From positions 3,534,001 through 3,598,000 of the forward strand of contig NZ_CP102512.1 in assembly GCF_024612015.1 (NCBI RefSeq): a stretch of 64,000 nt of DNA, given 5' to 3'. Positions within the stretch are counted from its first letter, which is position 1, and every line of letters starts with the position of its first letter. A program made the position numbers and the translations under genes. A model generated the notes under the pieces. It did no database searches and was not told the DNA's origin. It worked only from the letters and a program-made list of their open reading frames with translations. Of this stretch, positions 45,259 through 54,832 are shown in pieces. Source of the stretch: Streptomyces sp. CA-210063 (GTDB taxonomy: Bacteria > Actinomycetota > Actinomycetes > Streptomycetales > Streptomycetaceae).

Positions 45259-45777
45259 TCAGGCCTGCCGGGCTGCCGGGCGGGTCTTTGCGACCATGCT
45301 GCGGTCCCCCGAGGAGACCATCGCGTGAATGGGCATGGTGCTGACGCTCATGAGCGTCGCAAGGCCCCGGCGGCCCTGCTGGCGAGCGAGCGCGGGACCC
45401 ATGAGGTGCATCAGGGCGGTGAGGGCCGGCATCGGACGCCCGAAGAGCGTGATCTCCGTGATGCGTGCTTGGTCGTCGAGCCGCAGCATCTGCACCTCCT
45501 CGAACGACTGGGACCCCACCCGTGCCCGGTAGACCAGGGCGTACGTGTCGCCCTCGCCGGTCTGGGTGTGGTACCGGACGTCCTTGACCGCCGTGAACGC
45601 CACGGTCAGGAAGTCGCGCAGCTGGTCAGTTCCCTCGAAGCGGAACTGGTCGGTGAGCGGCGAGCTGAGCACGACGTCCGGGCTCAGGCACGCGACCGCG
45701 GCGTCGACGTCACCGCGTTCCTCGGCGGAGCGCCAGCGCGCGACGGTAGCGGCGGCGGAGTGCAGGGTCTCGGACAT
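45259..45777 (-). CDS. SnoaL-like (NTF2-fold) protein
   Basis: 172 residues. The conserved cone-fold core is at about 10-115 (ARWRSAEERGDVDAAVACLS, then VVLSSPLTDQFRFEGTDQLR). This fold includes polyketide cyclases, limonene-epoxide hydrolases and many proteins of unknown activity. The C-terminal 50 residues are an extra tail. It follows the module-B SDR by 66 bp on the same strand, so both probably belong to one operon under the operators at 46680-46725. Confidence 0.8.
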   Translation of the reverse strand: MSETLHSAAATVARWRSAEERGDVDAAVACLSPDVVLSSPLTDQFRFEGTDQLRDFLTVAFTAVKDVRYHTQTGEGDTYALVYRARVGSQSFEEVQMLRLDDQARITEITLFGRPMPALTALMHLMGPALARQQGRRGLATLMSVSTMPIHAMVSSGDRSMVAKTRPAARQA

Positions 45778-45843
45778 GGGTCTCTCCCGGTATCGGCGGC
45801 GCGATGGGGTTTGCGGGTGGCGGGGTGCGCGGGGCGGGGGATG

Positions 45844-46659
45844 TCAGCCGGTGAGCTTGTTCATCGTGCGGATCTGCTTGTCCAGGACCCAGGCGGGAAC
45901 GAAGCGGAGCATGCGTGCGCGTCCGGCCATGGGACCGGCGGCGTAGCGCAGTTTCGGCTTCGCGTCGGTCGCGGCCGTGACGATCGTCTTGGCGACCACG
46001 GCGGGGTCGTCGCCGCCCTTGATCGCCTCCTCCATCAGGCGGTCGAAGACGTGCCGCTGGCCGGCGTAGGTCTGCAGGGGGGTGTCGGGCTTGGCGCTGT
46101 TGGCCTCGAATCCGGTGTTGGTGTAGGCGGGTTCGACGAGGAGCGAGCGGACGCCGTACTGCCGGACCTCGTGGTCCAGGGACTGGGAGTAGCCCTCGAT
46201 GGCGTGCTTGGACGCGCCGTAGACGGCCATGTAGGGGGCGGGGATGAAGCCCTGCACGGACGAGAGGTTGATGATGCGCCCACGTCCCTGGGCGCGCATG
46301 TGCGGCAGGACCTCCTTGATCATGCGCATGACCCCGAAGACGTTGATGTCGAACACGCCCTGGGCCTGCGCGACGGAGGTCTCCTCGGCCGCACCGATGG
46401 AGCCGATGCCGGCGTTGTTGACCAGGACGTCGATCCGCCCGAACCGCCCGATCACCTGCTGGACCACCGTGGTGACCGACTTGTCACTGACCACGTCGAG
46501 GTCGAAGAACGTCACACCGCCGAGCGGGGCGACCCGCGAGGTGTCCCGGCCCGTGCCGGCCACGTCGAAACCCGCTGCGACCAGCGCGAGCGCGGTCTGC
46601 TTGCCGATGCCGGAGGACGCGCCCGTCACGAGGGCCACCGGTCGATTGGTCGTCATCAT
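45844..46659 (-). CDS. Short-chain dehydrogenase/reductase (module B)
   Basis: 271 residues. Closely similar, end to end, to the SDR at 17119-17934. TGASSGIG near 12-19, NNAGIG near 86 and YGASK near 150 are intact. It starts 20 bp from the operator pair at 46680-46725. Downstream genes differ from module A (SnoaL-like and MRJP here, an SDR and NmrA-like there), so duplication involved only the SDR, operator and tetR. Confidence 0.92.
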   Translation of the reverse strand: MMTTNRPVALVTGASSGIGKQTALALVAAGFDVAGTGRDTSRVAPLGGVTFFDLDVVSDKSVTTVVQQVIGRFGRIDVLVNNAGIGSIGAAEETSVAQAQGVFDINVFGVMRMIKEVLPHMRAQGRGRIINLSSVQGFIPAPYMAVYGASKHAIEGYSQSLDHEVRQYGVRSLLVEPAYTNTGFEANSAKPDTPLQTYAGQRHVFDRLMEEAIKGGDDPAVVAKTIVTAATDAKPKLRYAAGPMAGRARMLRFVPAWVLDKQIRTMNKLTG

Positions 46660-46679
46660 GCACTCCCGAACTCATTGAG

Positions 46680-46725
46680 GAAACCGATCGGTTTCCCCTT
46701 GGCCTCACTGTAAACCGATCGGTTT
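46680..46725. promoter_or_regulatory. Paired operators between SDR and divergent tetR (module B)
   Basis: GAAACCGATCGGTTTC (46680-46695, perfect) and AAACCGATCGGTTT (46712-46725, perfect). Centres 31 bp apart, against 25 in module A. The adjoining ATGCGCAAGCTCAAGC is shared with module A. Confidence 0.75.
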
Positions 46726-46824
46726 CCGATGCGCAAGCTCAAGCACGGAACTGATGCCGGCCGCGTCACCGACCGGCTTCGTGTTGAGCTGACCGGCGCC
46801 CGCCGGCAGGGCGGCACGCGCCGG

Positions 46825-47104
46825 ATGAGCAGGCAGGAGAGACGCGACAGCGCCATCCCCGCGCCGCGATCGCGAGTTGGCGCTCAAGGGCTACTACGAC
46901 ACCCCTGTCGAGGCGATCGCCAAGCGTGCCGGTGTCACGCAGCTGCACCTCTTCCGACTCTTCCCGGGCGAGAAGGCGATCGCCGCCGCCTTGACGCGGA
47001 GCACGGAAGACGCCCGCCTGGCGTTCGAGAGCGTGGGCAAAAGGATGAGGGGCACGAGCGGCCTCCCGCGCCATGGGCAGCCCAATGAGTGGTGTGCATC
47101 GTGA
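46825..47104 (+). pseudogene. TetR-family regulator, frameshifted and truncated (module B)
   Basis: The ATG at 46825 opens MSRQERRDSAIP. A shift near 46862 moves the frame to ALKGYYDTPVEAIAKRAGVT and LHLFRLFPGEKAI. The reading then ends at 47104 after about 95 residues, with no ligand domain. It matches the module-A pseudogene in the helix-turn-helix and is the same gene in more advanced decay. Confidence 0.75.
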
Positions 47105-47593
47105 AGTTGCTGGTCACGGATCTGGTGTGAGGGTCGGGAGAGCTACTCGCGCTGGTCGTCGGCCGGTGTCCACGGCGAAGATCGTCTGACATGTCGTTCG
47201 GAGCGGTCTTCGGTTTGTGCTGCGCCGACCGCTGTGCCGCTCTTACGATCCGCGGCCGGGCCGGTACGCCGGGAGAGCGTGGGAGGGTGGGGATGCGGGA
47301 GCTGGAGTGGATCACGGCTCGCCGCAGTGAACTGGACACGCTTGCTGCGCAGTTGGCCAAGCAGCTGCAGGAGGTCCGGGCCGAGAGGGAGGAGCTCGTG
47401 ATCGCCGGGTCCTGAACCGGCCGGCCGAGCAGGACCGGGCCGCGGCGGAGGCCGTCGCGGCCGTCGCCCCGACGCCCGCCCGGGAGGCTGACCCGGACGA
47501 AGCTCGCCCGCGGCTGAAGAAGCCGAGTTCCATCGGCCGAGTTGGCCTACGAGGTGGACTCGGGGCCGTCGTCGCCGTACTGCCGGTGTCGGG
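47105..47593 (+). pseudogene. Remnant of a small coiled-coil protein
   Basis: A frame at 47191-47415 contains MRELEWITARRSELDTLAAQ and LAKQLQEVRAEREELVIAG, a coiled coil. A second frame continues LNRPAEQDRAAAEAVAAVAP. Proteins of this type often lie beside transposase genes in Streptomyces. No function can be given and the frames are broken. Confidence 0.4.
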
Positions 47594-48142
47594 TCATCGA
47601 GCGGTGAGGACGTGCGCCCACGGCTCGTCGATGTCGGCCAGACCCAGCACGGCGACCACGTTGTCCAGCATTCCGGCGCCGAACCAGCGTCGCACGGCGT
47701 CGTCGTCGCCCAGCAGTTGCCGAACGGTGTCAACCTGCTTGGCGTAGCACCGGCGCACGGCCTGCTCCACCAGCGGCTCGCCGACGGCACAGTTCGCGTG
47801 CATGAGGAAACGCAGGATGTTCCGGTCCGCGACGAGCGCGGCGTAGGCGCCGCGTGCGGCATCCAATGCCGCCTCGGGCGCCGGTCCGGCCCCACCCGAG
47901 GCCGGCGAGTGCGCGACCAGTGTTTCGGTCATGACGACGGACACGTGGTCGACCGCCGCCGCGAACAGTGCTTCCTTGTTCGGGTACAGGCGGTAGAGAT
48001 ACGGCTGAGAGACGCCGACCCAGTCTGCGATCTCGTGCGTCGTCGTACCGTAGAAACCCTTTTGCGCGAAGCAGTCGACCGCGGCGGCCATGATGGCCCG
48101 ACGTCGTTCGTCGCTCTTCGTGCTGGTACCGGCGGCAGGCAT
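47594..48142 (-). CDS. TetR-family transcriptional regulator
   Basis: 182 residues. HTH: FYGTTTHEIADWVGVSQPYL followed by YRLYPNKEALF. The ligand domain is intact to the end. It starts 25 bp after the stop of the SnoaL-like gene 48168-48641 on the same strand, so the two form an operon and the regulator likely controls it through the palindrome upstream. Confidence 0.9.
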   Translation of the reverse strand: MPAAGTSTKSDERRRAIMAAAVDCFAQKGFYGTTTHEIADWVGVSQPYLYRLYPNKEALFAAAVDHVSVVMTETLVAHSPASGGAGPAPEAALDAARGAYAALVADRNILRFLMHANCAVGEPLVEQAVRRCYAKQVDTVRQLLGDDDAVRRWFGAGMLDNVVAVLGLADIDEPWAHVLTAR

Positions 48143-48167
48143 GGGCGTCAGTCAAACACGGCTCCCC

Positions 48168-48641
48168 TCAGCCTCCAAACGTCACGCTGAGGTCAGAGTC
48201 GGACGGCACGTCGTGGGGCGTGAGCGCCTCGATCGCCACCAGCGGGTTCCAGTAGTCCAGGTAGTGGGTGATGCGCGCGTCGTCATCGGTCCGGACGACG
48301 GAGATGCACGTCTGCTCGTACGGCTTGCCGGTCGGCAGCGCCGTGCCCTTCGAGCGGAATTCGGCGATCACCAGACTCGGATCGACCGTCTCGTGGAACA
48401 CCAGGTCGACGAACTCCACGTCGAAGGTGTCGGGAAAGTTGCTCATGTGCGCGCACAGTGCGTCTCGCCCCGTTACCCGCTGGGGCACGCCGGCCGGCGC
48501 GTACGGGAACTCGAGCACCGCGTCCGGGGCGAACAGCTTCACCCACTCCTCGGTGTGTCCGGCTGCTGTGAGGCGCAGGTGCTCGGCCACGGCGTGCTGG
48601 GCAGCGGCGCGGCGGGCGGCGTCGTCTTCCTGGACTGTCAT
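48168..48641 (-). CDS. SnoaL/PhzA-like (NTF2-fold) protein
   Basis: 157 residues of the SnoaL-like/PhzA-PhzB type: AVAEHLRLTAAGHTEEWVKL, LEFPYAPAGVPQRVTGRDAL and the conserved ITHYLDYWNPL near 128. PhzB-type proteins assist condensation in phenazine synthesis, but no phenazine genes are here, so a small-molecule hydrolase or isomerase role is equally possible. First gene of a two-gene operon with the TetR. Confidence 0.82.
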   Translation of the reverse strand: MTVQEDDAARRAAAQHAVAEHLRLTAAGHTEEWVKLFAPDAVLEFPYAPAGVPQRVTGRDALCAHMSNFPDTFDVEFVDLVFHETVDPSLVIAEFRSKGTALPTGKPYEQTCISVVRTDDDARITHYLDYWNPLVAIEALTPHDVPSDSDLSVTFGG

Positions 48642-48654
48642 CTTCCCTCCTGCA

Positions 48655-48672
48655 TTAGTGGTCGACCTATAA
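48655..48672. promoter_or_regulatory. 18-bp palindrome before the SnoaL/TetR operon
   Basis: TTAGTGGTCGACCTATAA has the outer TTA/TAA and inner GGTCGACC symmetrical (14 of 18 positions) and lies 14 bp before the start at 48641. A candidate site for the operon's own TetR. Confidence 0.6.
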
Positions 48673-48834
48673 CCTACCGCACCGTGTGCCGTTGTGCGGG
48701 TAGTCGAGCAGGAGGTGACGCCAGGGGATCCCGGTCCGGTTCACGCAGAGGATGGCGTTCAGAAAACGCCCCCTCGACGGCGGGCGGCGACCCGGCACCA
48801 TCGGCGCCCGTCACGCTTCGGCGAAGATCGTCGG

Positions 48835-49170
48835 TCACCGGGAGACTTCGCGGTTCGTCAGGACCAGCAGAGCCCTCACCAGGGCGGTCGCCCACTTCGG
48901 GTCGGTGCGTACCTTGCCGAGGACGCGCCAGTTCTTCAGGTGGGCGAAGCCGTGCTCGACCGGCGCCCGTACTGCGGCAAGGGCCTTGTTGGACAGCTTC
49001 TGCCCGCGCGTCAGCGGCCGGTTCCGGGCGGCCTTGTAGCCGGTGATCACCGCCGGATCGGCGTCGGGGCCGCTGTCGTCGAGCCCGACGAATCCCAGGT
49101 CGGCGATGGCTCCGAGGCCGGCCGCCCGCAGCCTGACGGTGAGCCGTTCGTGACGGCAGGCGGTGATCTC
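48835..49170 (-). pseudogene. IS5-type transposase C-terminal relic
   Basis: Minus-strand frame EITACRHERLTVRLRAAGLG, then ADLGFVGLDDSG, VITGYKAARNRPLTRGQK, LSNKALAAVRAPVEHGFAHL and KNWRVLGKVRTDP. This is the DDE-family C-terminus with its final conserved glutamate. The N-terminal two thirds are missing. It abuts the 5' end of the metal-dependent hydrolase gene. Confidence 0.75.
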
Positions 49171-49214
49171 CGAGGCACATCCGGGCCGGGCCGCCGAGAC
49201 CCAACCACGACCTG

Positions 49215-50060
49215 GTGCTGCAACCCCGGGACGTCACCTTCGACTGGAGCACCACCCCGCTGCACTGGCTGCCGGGTGAGCCCTTCGCGACCCACACCTT
49301 CGATGTGCTCCACCTCATGCTCCCCGAACTCGAACGCTGGTTCGTGCGCACCTTCGAGCAGGCACTGCCACTGATCACCGATGACCGGCTGCGCGAGGAC
49401 GTACGCGGCTTCATCGGCCAGGAAGCGATGCACGCCGAGGCGCACCAGGAGGTCCTGGAGCACCTGCTCACCAAGGGGCTGGACCCGGCTCCGTACACCC
49501 GGCAGTCCGAATGGATCTTCCGGAGGGTGCTCGGAGACCGGCCGGAGCTGACGCCGGCCGCCACGCACGCGCACCTGCTCCAACGGCTCGCCCTCATAGC
49601 GGCCTTCGAGCACTTCACCGCGTACATGGGGCACTGGATTCTCAGCAACGGGCACCTGGACCAGGCCGGCGCGGATCCCGCGATGCTCGATCTGTTCCGC
49701 TGGCACGGCGCGGAGGAGGTCGAACACCGTTCGGTCGCGTTCGACCTGCTGGTGCACCTCGATCCCCGGTACCGGCGCCGAGCGGTCGGCATGCTCGTCA
49801 CCACTCCGGTGCTGACCCGGCTATGGATCCGCGGAGTCCGCTTCCTGATGAGCGCCGACCCCGAACTCGACGACCGGGTCAAGGTCCGCTTCCGCGACTA
49901 CCTGGCCGCGGCCCGCAAGGACCTGTTGCCCCCGCCGGGCGCGTTCGCCCGCTCGGTGCTGCGCTACTTCCGCCCCGGATACCACCCGACCCAGGAGGGC
50001 TCGACCCAGCAGGCGGTTGCCTGCCGACGCGCGGCTGCCACCTGCGCCGGCCGGTGGTGA
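49215..50060 (+). CDS. Metal-dependent hydrolase (COG3687/PF10118-type), possibly 5'- and 3'-damaged
   Basis: 281 residues. Histidine/glutamate-rich helices typical of the family: FIGQEAMHAEAHQEVLEHLL near 77-96, IAAFEHFTAYMGHWIL near 131 and WHGAEEVEHRSVAFDLL near 164, a ferritin-like di-metal pattern. The frame is open upstream of the listed GTG without any start (the residues NHDLVLQPRDVTFDW look like normal family sequence) and runs directly into the transposase relic, so the original start is probably lost. The final 15 residues (AVACRRAAATCAGRW) depart from the usual end. Function may be lost. Confidence 0.75.
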   Translation: MLQPRDVTFDWSTTPLHWLPGEPFATHTFDVLHLMLPELERWFVRTFEQALPLITDDRLREDVRGFIGQEAMHAEAHQEVLEHLLTKGLDPAPYTRQSEWIFRRVLGDRPELTPAATHAHLLQRLALIAAFEHFTAYMGHWILSNGHLDQAGADPAMLDLFRWHGAEEVEHRSVAFDLLVHLDPRYRRRAVGMLVTTPVLTRLWIRGVRFLMSADPELDDRVKVRFRDYLAAARKDLLPPPGAFARSVLRYFRPGYHPTQEGSTQQAVACRRAAATCAGRW

Positions 50061-50326
50061 CGCGCTGGACGGCCACGCGCAAGTCCGAGCGGACGGGCGT
50101 CGCTCGGTGTGCCCCGATGTCCGCGCGGACTGGCTGCTCGCGGCTGGCGTAGGGAGGTCGTTCGCCCATGCAGTTCCCGCCACCGCCACACCCTGGACAG
50201 TGCACACCCCAGCATGGGCGCGCTCATCCTCCCCAGCACGGATCCAGCACGGTAGGCATGAGCAGGGGTGATGACAGGTGACGAGAGGTCAGAAAATCCA
50301 GCACCTATCCAGCACGGTAAAAATCA
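50061..50326. repeat. Right-end gap with paired ATCCAGCAC motifs
   Basis: CCCAGCACGGATCCAGCACGG occupies 50232-50252 and ATCCAGCACC/TATCCAGCACGG 50295-50316, in the same orientation as the pair near 14.46 kb. These are candidate arm-type sites of an integrase at the right end of the putative element. No gene is visible. Confidence 0.5.
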
Positions 50327-50354
50327 AGGGGCCTGACCCCGAAGAGTCAGACCC
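50319..50354 (-). terminator. Rho-independent terminator of ychF
   Basis: On the minus strand GGGTCTGAC and GTCAGGCCC pair (one G-U) around CTCTTCGGG, followed by CCTTGATTTTT, an intrinsic terminator about 50 bp after the ychF stop. Confidence 0.8.
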
Positions 50355-50404
50355 AACTTGACCTGCATGTTTGCCAGATCAGCGAAGTGGTGCTAAGTCA
50401 CCGG

Positions 50405-50428
<24 letters not shown>
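50327..50428 (-). repeat. Right ychF-tail repeat (functional ychF end)
   Basis: Partner of 14319-14420. It contains the last seven codons of the intact ychF, its TAG stop (50405-50407) and the terminator stem. Confidence 0.75.
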
Positions 50429-51493
<1,065 letters not shown>

Positions 51494-51726
51494 GTTTGCG
51501 ACTTCCCGTACGTAGGAGGGCCAGGCGGCCGGAGGGCTGGAGCGGCAGGGCCTGGGGCCTGAGGCCTGTCCGGCGGATCGTGCCCCAGCGGCCAGAGGGC
51601 TGGCCGATCCCCCAGTTTACGGCGTGCCGACGCCCGCCCCGGCGAGGTATCGAACGCTTGGCCAACGTCCGCCCAACGGCGTGTCTGTGAACCCATTCGG
51701 CACATTAACCGACCTAAGTTGGTCGA
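51494..51726. promoter_or_regulatory. Divergent promoter region between ychF and the DUF6542 gene
   Basis: 233 bp. No gene. The A/T-rich TTAACCGACCTAAGTTGGTCGAG at 51706 contains a GACC-TAAGTT-GGTC inverted repeat, possibly an operator, immediately before the DUF6542 start. Confidence 0.45.
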
Positions 51727-52485
51727 GTGGAGCAGCACAGGACGCACCCCCCTCGGACCGGGCCGCTGAGCGGCACACCCCTTCCTCCGCAGGCGAGCAG
51801 AGGGGGCCGGGGTCCCGGCGTGGGCGTGCCGCGCCGTGCTCCGGTCGCGCGCGGGCCCGTACCGCCACCGGTCCGAGCCGTGCGGCGCGTCTCACGGGCC
51901 GTGCGCCGGATGCCGAACCCACGTCTCACCGGGCTGGGCTGCGGATTGTTCTGCGGGGTGACGATGTTCGCGCTCGCCGGCCTCGACCGGCTGCTCTTCG
52001 GCGCGTCCCCCATCCTGTACGGGGTGCTGTTCCTGCTGGTCAGCGCGTTGAGCGCGGTGTGGGTGCGAGGCGGCGACCTGGCGAGCGCCCCGGTCGTCGT
52101 ACCGATCGCCTTCGCGGCCGGTCTCCCGCTGATCGCCGGTGGCGAGGACGGCCTCGGCGGGCACCTGATGGCCTTGATCACCGCCCTCGCCATGCAGGCG
52201 GGCTGGCTGTACGGCGGCACCCTCGTCGCCGGGCTCATCGTGACCGTGCGCAAGGTCCGGCTGATGGCGCAGCGAGCGGCCGAGCGGGAGAGGGAACGGG
52301 TACGGGAGCGAATCGGCGGGCAGGGTCAAGTCCGGACACCTGGCGTCGCCCAAGTCCGCACCCCTGGCGCGCAAACCCGGCCACCCGGCGCCCAGGCCCG
52401 GCCCCCCTACGAGGGCCGGCCGGTCGGGCCCCGGGCCCCGAGGCCTCCGGCCCAGCCCCGCCGTACGGTCCCCCGGAGTTCCTAG
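51727..52485 (+). CDS. DUF6542-type membrane protein
   Basis: 252 residues from a GTG. A disordered Pro/Arg-rich N-terminus (1-65) precedes four transmembrane segments (about 70-160) that fit DUF6542, and the C-terminus is a basic low-complexity tail with repeated GQVRTPGVAQVRTPGAQTRP units. Conserved next to ychF in Streptomyces. Function unknown. Confidence 0.8.
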   Translation: MEQHRTHPPRTGPLSGTPLPPQASRGGRGPGVGVPRRAPVARGPVPPPVRAVRRVSRAVRRMPNPRLTGLGCGLFCGVTMFALAGLDRLLFGASPILYGVLFLLVSALSAVWVRGGDLASAPVVVPIAFAAGLPLIAGGEDGLGGHLMALITALAMQAGWLYGGTLVAGLIVTVRKVRLMAQRAAERERERVRERIGGQGQVRTPGVAQVRTPGAQTRPPGAQARPPYEGRPVGPRAPRPPAQPRRTVPRSS

Positions 52486-52549
52486 CCGGCCGCTCCCGAC
52501 CCGCTCTCCACTGAGGCCGCCCTTCCAGCCCCGAAGCGAACCTGCTGGA

Positions 52550-52605
52550 GCCGGGGCGCGGTCCCGCGCCCCGCAAGGGGGCGCGGGGAACTGCGCGACC
52601 AGCCC
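52550..52605. repeat. Streptomyces GGGGAACTGCGCGA-type intergenic repeat
   Basis: GGGGCGCGGGGAACTGCGCGACCAGC (52571-52596) is one of three copies in the window of the common Streptomyces intergenic palindrome. It lies between convergent genes and may act as a terminator. Confidence 0.65.
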
Positions 52606-52647
52606 CCACCGGCCCGCGCGTTCAACACCCGGCCTCCAGCGGAGCGC

Positions 52648-53391
52648 TCAGGCCTTCGTCGCCCGCATCGCCGCGCCCACGATGCCCGCGTTGTTCTGCA
52701 GCTGGGCCGGGACGATCTCCGCCTTGATGTCCTCGATGAGGTGGAGGAACTTCTGGGACTTGCGACTGACGCCCCCGCCGATGATGAAGAGCTCGGGCGA
52801 GAAGAGCATCTCGACATGGGCCAGGTACTTGGTGACGCGCTTGGCCCAGTGCTCCCAGGTCAGCTCCTCGTCGTCCTTGGCCTTGGTGGAGGCGCGGGTC
52901 TCGGCGTCATGGCCGTGCAGCTCCAGGTGGCCCAGCTCCGTGTTGGGCACGAGGACGCCGTCGCAGAAGAGGGCGCTGCCGATGCCCGTGCCGAAGGTGA
53001 GCATGATGACCGTGCCCTGGCGGTCGCGCCCCGCGCCGAACCGCATCTCGGCGACGCCCGCCGCGTCCGCGTCGTTCACCACGGTCACCGGCAGGCCGCC
53101 GAGCCGGTCGCCGAGGAAGGTGCGTGCGTCGACGTCGATCCAGCTCTTGTCGACGTTGGCCGCCGTACGGATCGTGGCACCGCCGGTGACCACGCCGGGG
53201 AAGGTGATGCCGACCGGGCCGGTCCAGCCGAAGTGGTCGACGACCTCCTTGACCCCGTCGGCCACCGAGTCGGGCGTCGACGGGTGCGGGGTCAGCACCT
53301 TGTACCGCTCGTCCGCCAGGTCGCCCAGGTCCAGGTCCACGGGAGCGCCCTTGATCCCGGAACCACCGATGTCCACGCCGAAGATGTGCAT
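52648..53391 (-). CDS. ppgK: Polyphosphate glucokinase
   Basis: 247 residues of the ROK family. The phosphate-binding motif FGVDIGGSGIKG is at about 3-14 and the second Gly-rich motif LTFGTGIGSALF near 129. LGHLELHGHD near 152 and the surrounding residues match PpgK. It phosphorylates glucose with polyphosphate (or ATP) and is a central Streptomyces glucose kinase alongside GlkA. Confidence 0.94.
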   Translation of the reverse strand: MHIFGVDIGGSGIKGAPVDLDLGDLADERYKVLTPHPSTPDSVADGVKEVVDHFGWTGPVGITFPGVVTGGATIRTAANVDKSWIDVDARTFLGDRLGGLPVTVVNDADAAGVAEMRFGAGRDRQGTVIMLTFGTGIGSALFCDGVLVPNTELGHLELHGHDAETRASTKAKDDEELTWEHWAKRVTKYLAHVEMLFSPELFIIGGGVSRKSQKFLHLIEDIKAEIVPAQLQNNAGIVGAAMRATKA

Positions 53392-53531
53392 GGCCCTACG
53401 TTACGTCGTACGACTGACAGTCACGCTCGCGAGGTACCCGGCCGGCGCCGGGTGCCGGAATCCTCACGTCCTCGAACGTGCACGGCCCCGGAACCTTCAC
53501 GTTCCGGGGCCGTACCGCGTGATTGGGGCCA

Positions 53532-54551
53532 TCAGGCTCCGGCGGGGCCCTGCCCGGTGCGCTCGGCGACCAGGGTGGCTGCCTCCGCGCGCAGGTCGCG
53601 GCGCAGCTCCTTGGGCAGGGAGAAGGTGATCGACTCCTCGGCGGCCTTGACCAGTTCGACGTCCTCGTAGCCGTGCTGGGCGAGCCACTCCAGGACTTCC
53701 TCGACGAGGACCTCCGGGACGGAGGCGCCCGAGGTGACGCCGACGGTCTCCACGCCTTCCAGCCAGGCCTCCTCGATCTCGCTCGCGAAGTCCACGAGGT
53801 ACGCCTCGCGGGAGCCGGCGAGCTTGGCGACCTCGACGAGGCGGACCGAGTTGGAGGAGTTGCGGGAGCCGACCACGATGACCAGCTCCGCCTCGGCGCC
53901 CATCTGCTTCACGGCGAGCTGGCGGTTCTGGGTGGCGTAGCAGATGTCGTCGCTGGGCGGCGAGACGAGCAGCGGGAACTTCTCCTTGAGCGCGCCGACC
54001 GTCTCCATGGTCTCGTCGACGGAGAGCGTGGTCTGGGAGAGCCAGACGATCTTGGACGGGTCGCGGACCTCGACCTTGGCGACGTCCTCGGGGCCGTCGA
54101 CGAGCTGGATGTGGTCCGGCGCCTCGCCGGACGTGCCGATGACCTCTTCGTGGCCCTCGTGCCCGATCAGGAGGATGTCGAAGTCCTCGCCCGCGTACCG
54201 GATCGCTTCCTTGTGGACCTTGGTGACCAGCGGACAGGTGGCGTCGATGGTGGCGAGCTTGCCGCGCTGGGCCTCGTCGTGGACGGTCGGGGCCACGCCG
54301 TGCGCCGAGAACATGACGATGTTCCCCTCGGGAACCTCCTCCGTCTGCTCGACGAAGATGGCGCCCTTCTTCTCCAGCGTCTGCACGACGTATTTGTTGT
54401 GGACGATCTCGTGGCGGACGTAGATCGGGGCCCCGTACTGCTCCAGGGCCTTCTCGACGGCGATCACGGCGCGGTCGACGCCCGCGCAGTAGCCGCGCGG
54501 GGCGGCGAGGAGGACACGGCGGCGGCCAGGCGAAGCGGTCATGTCTCCCAT
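53532..54551 (-). CDS. ispH: 4-hydroxy-3-methylbut-2-enyl diphosphate reductase
   Basis: 339 residues. The three [4Fe-4S] cysteine regions [12 protein letters not shown] (Cys-22), [13 protein letters not shown] near 105 and [11 protein letters not shown] near 202 are present. IspH makes IPP and DMAPP in the last MEP-pathway step and so feeds the terpene synthase elsewhere in the window. The last 20 residues are a Gly/Ala-rich tail. Confidence 0.96.
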   Translation of the reverse strand: MGDMTASPGRRRVLLAAPRGYCAGVDRAVIAVEKALEQYGAPIYVRHEIVHNKYVVQTLEKKGAIFVEQTEEVPEGNIVMFSAHGVAPTVHDEAQRGKLATIDATCPLVTKVHKEAIRYAGEDFDILLIGHEGHEEVIGTSGEAPDHIQLVDGPEDVAKVEVRDPSKIVWLSQTTLSVDETMETVGALKEKFPLLVSPPSDDICYATQNRQLAVKQMGAEAELVIVVGSRNSSNSVRLVEVAKLAGSREAYLVDFASEIEEAWLEGVETVGVTSGASVPEVLVEEVLEWLAQHGYEDVELVKAAEESITFSLPKELRRDLRAEAATLVAERTGQGPAGA

Positions 54552-54634
54552 CGTAGGGGTTCCCCTGCGAGGGGCTCCGCCGGTGGGAGCGCGTCAGGGG
54601 GTGGGGGGTGCCTGTGTGTGGGCGGGTGCGGGTA

Positions 54635-54757
54635 GGTGGGGGCTGGTCGCGCAGTTCCCCGCGTCCCTAAAAAGACACGGCCCGTGCGGGCCGAAAAGCA
54701 CGGGCGCAGCCCCTGCTTTTCAGGGGCGCGGGGAACTGCGCGAGCAACCACAACGCA
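54635..54757. repeat. Large inverted Streptomyces intergenic repeat
   Basis: GGTCGCGCAGTTCCCCGCG (54643-54661) and its complement CGCGGGGAACTGCGCGAGCAACC (54727-54749) flank internal hairpins (GGCCCGTGCGGGCC near 54679 and GCCCCTGCTTTTCAGGGGC near 54707), forming one long stem-loop between the divergent ispH and xseA genes. Confidence 0.75.
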
Positions 54758-54832
54758 CCCGCACCCGCCAACGCACCCCGTCCCCACGAGCTCTTGGGCG
54801 GCCCTGTCCGTGCCCCCCGTTACGCTCCCCAC

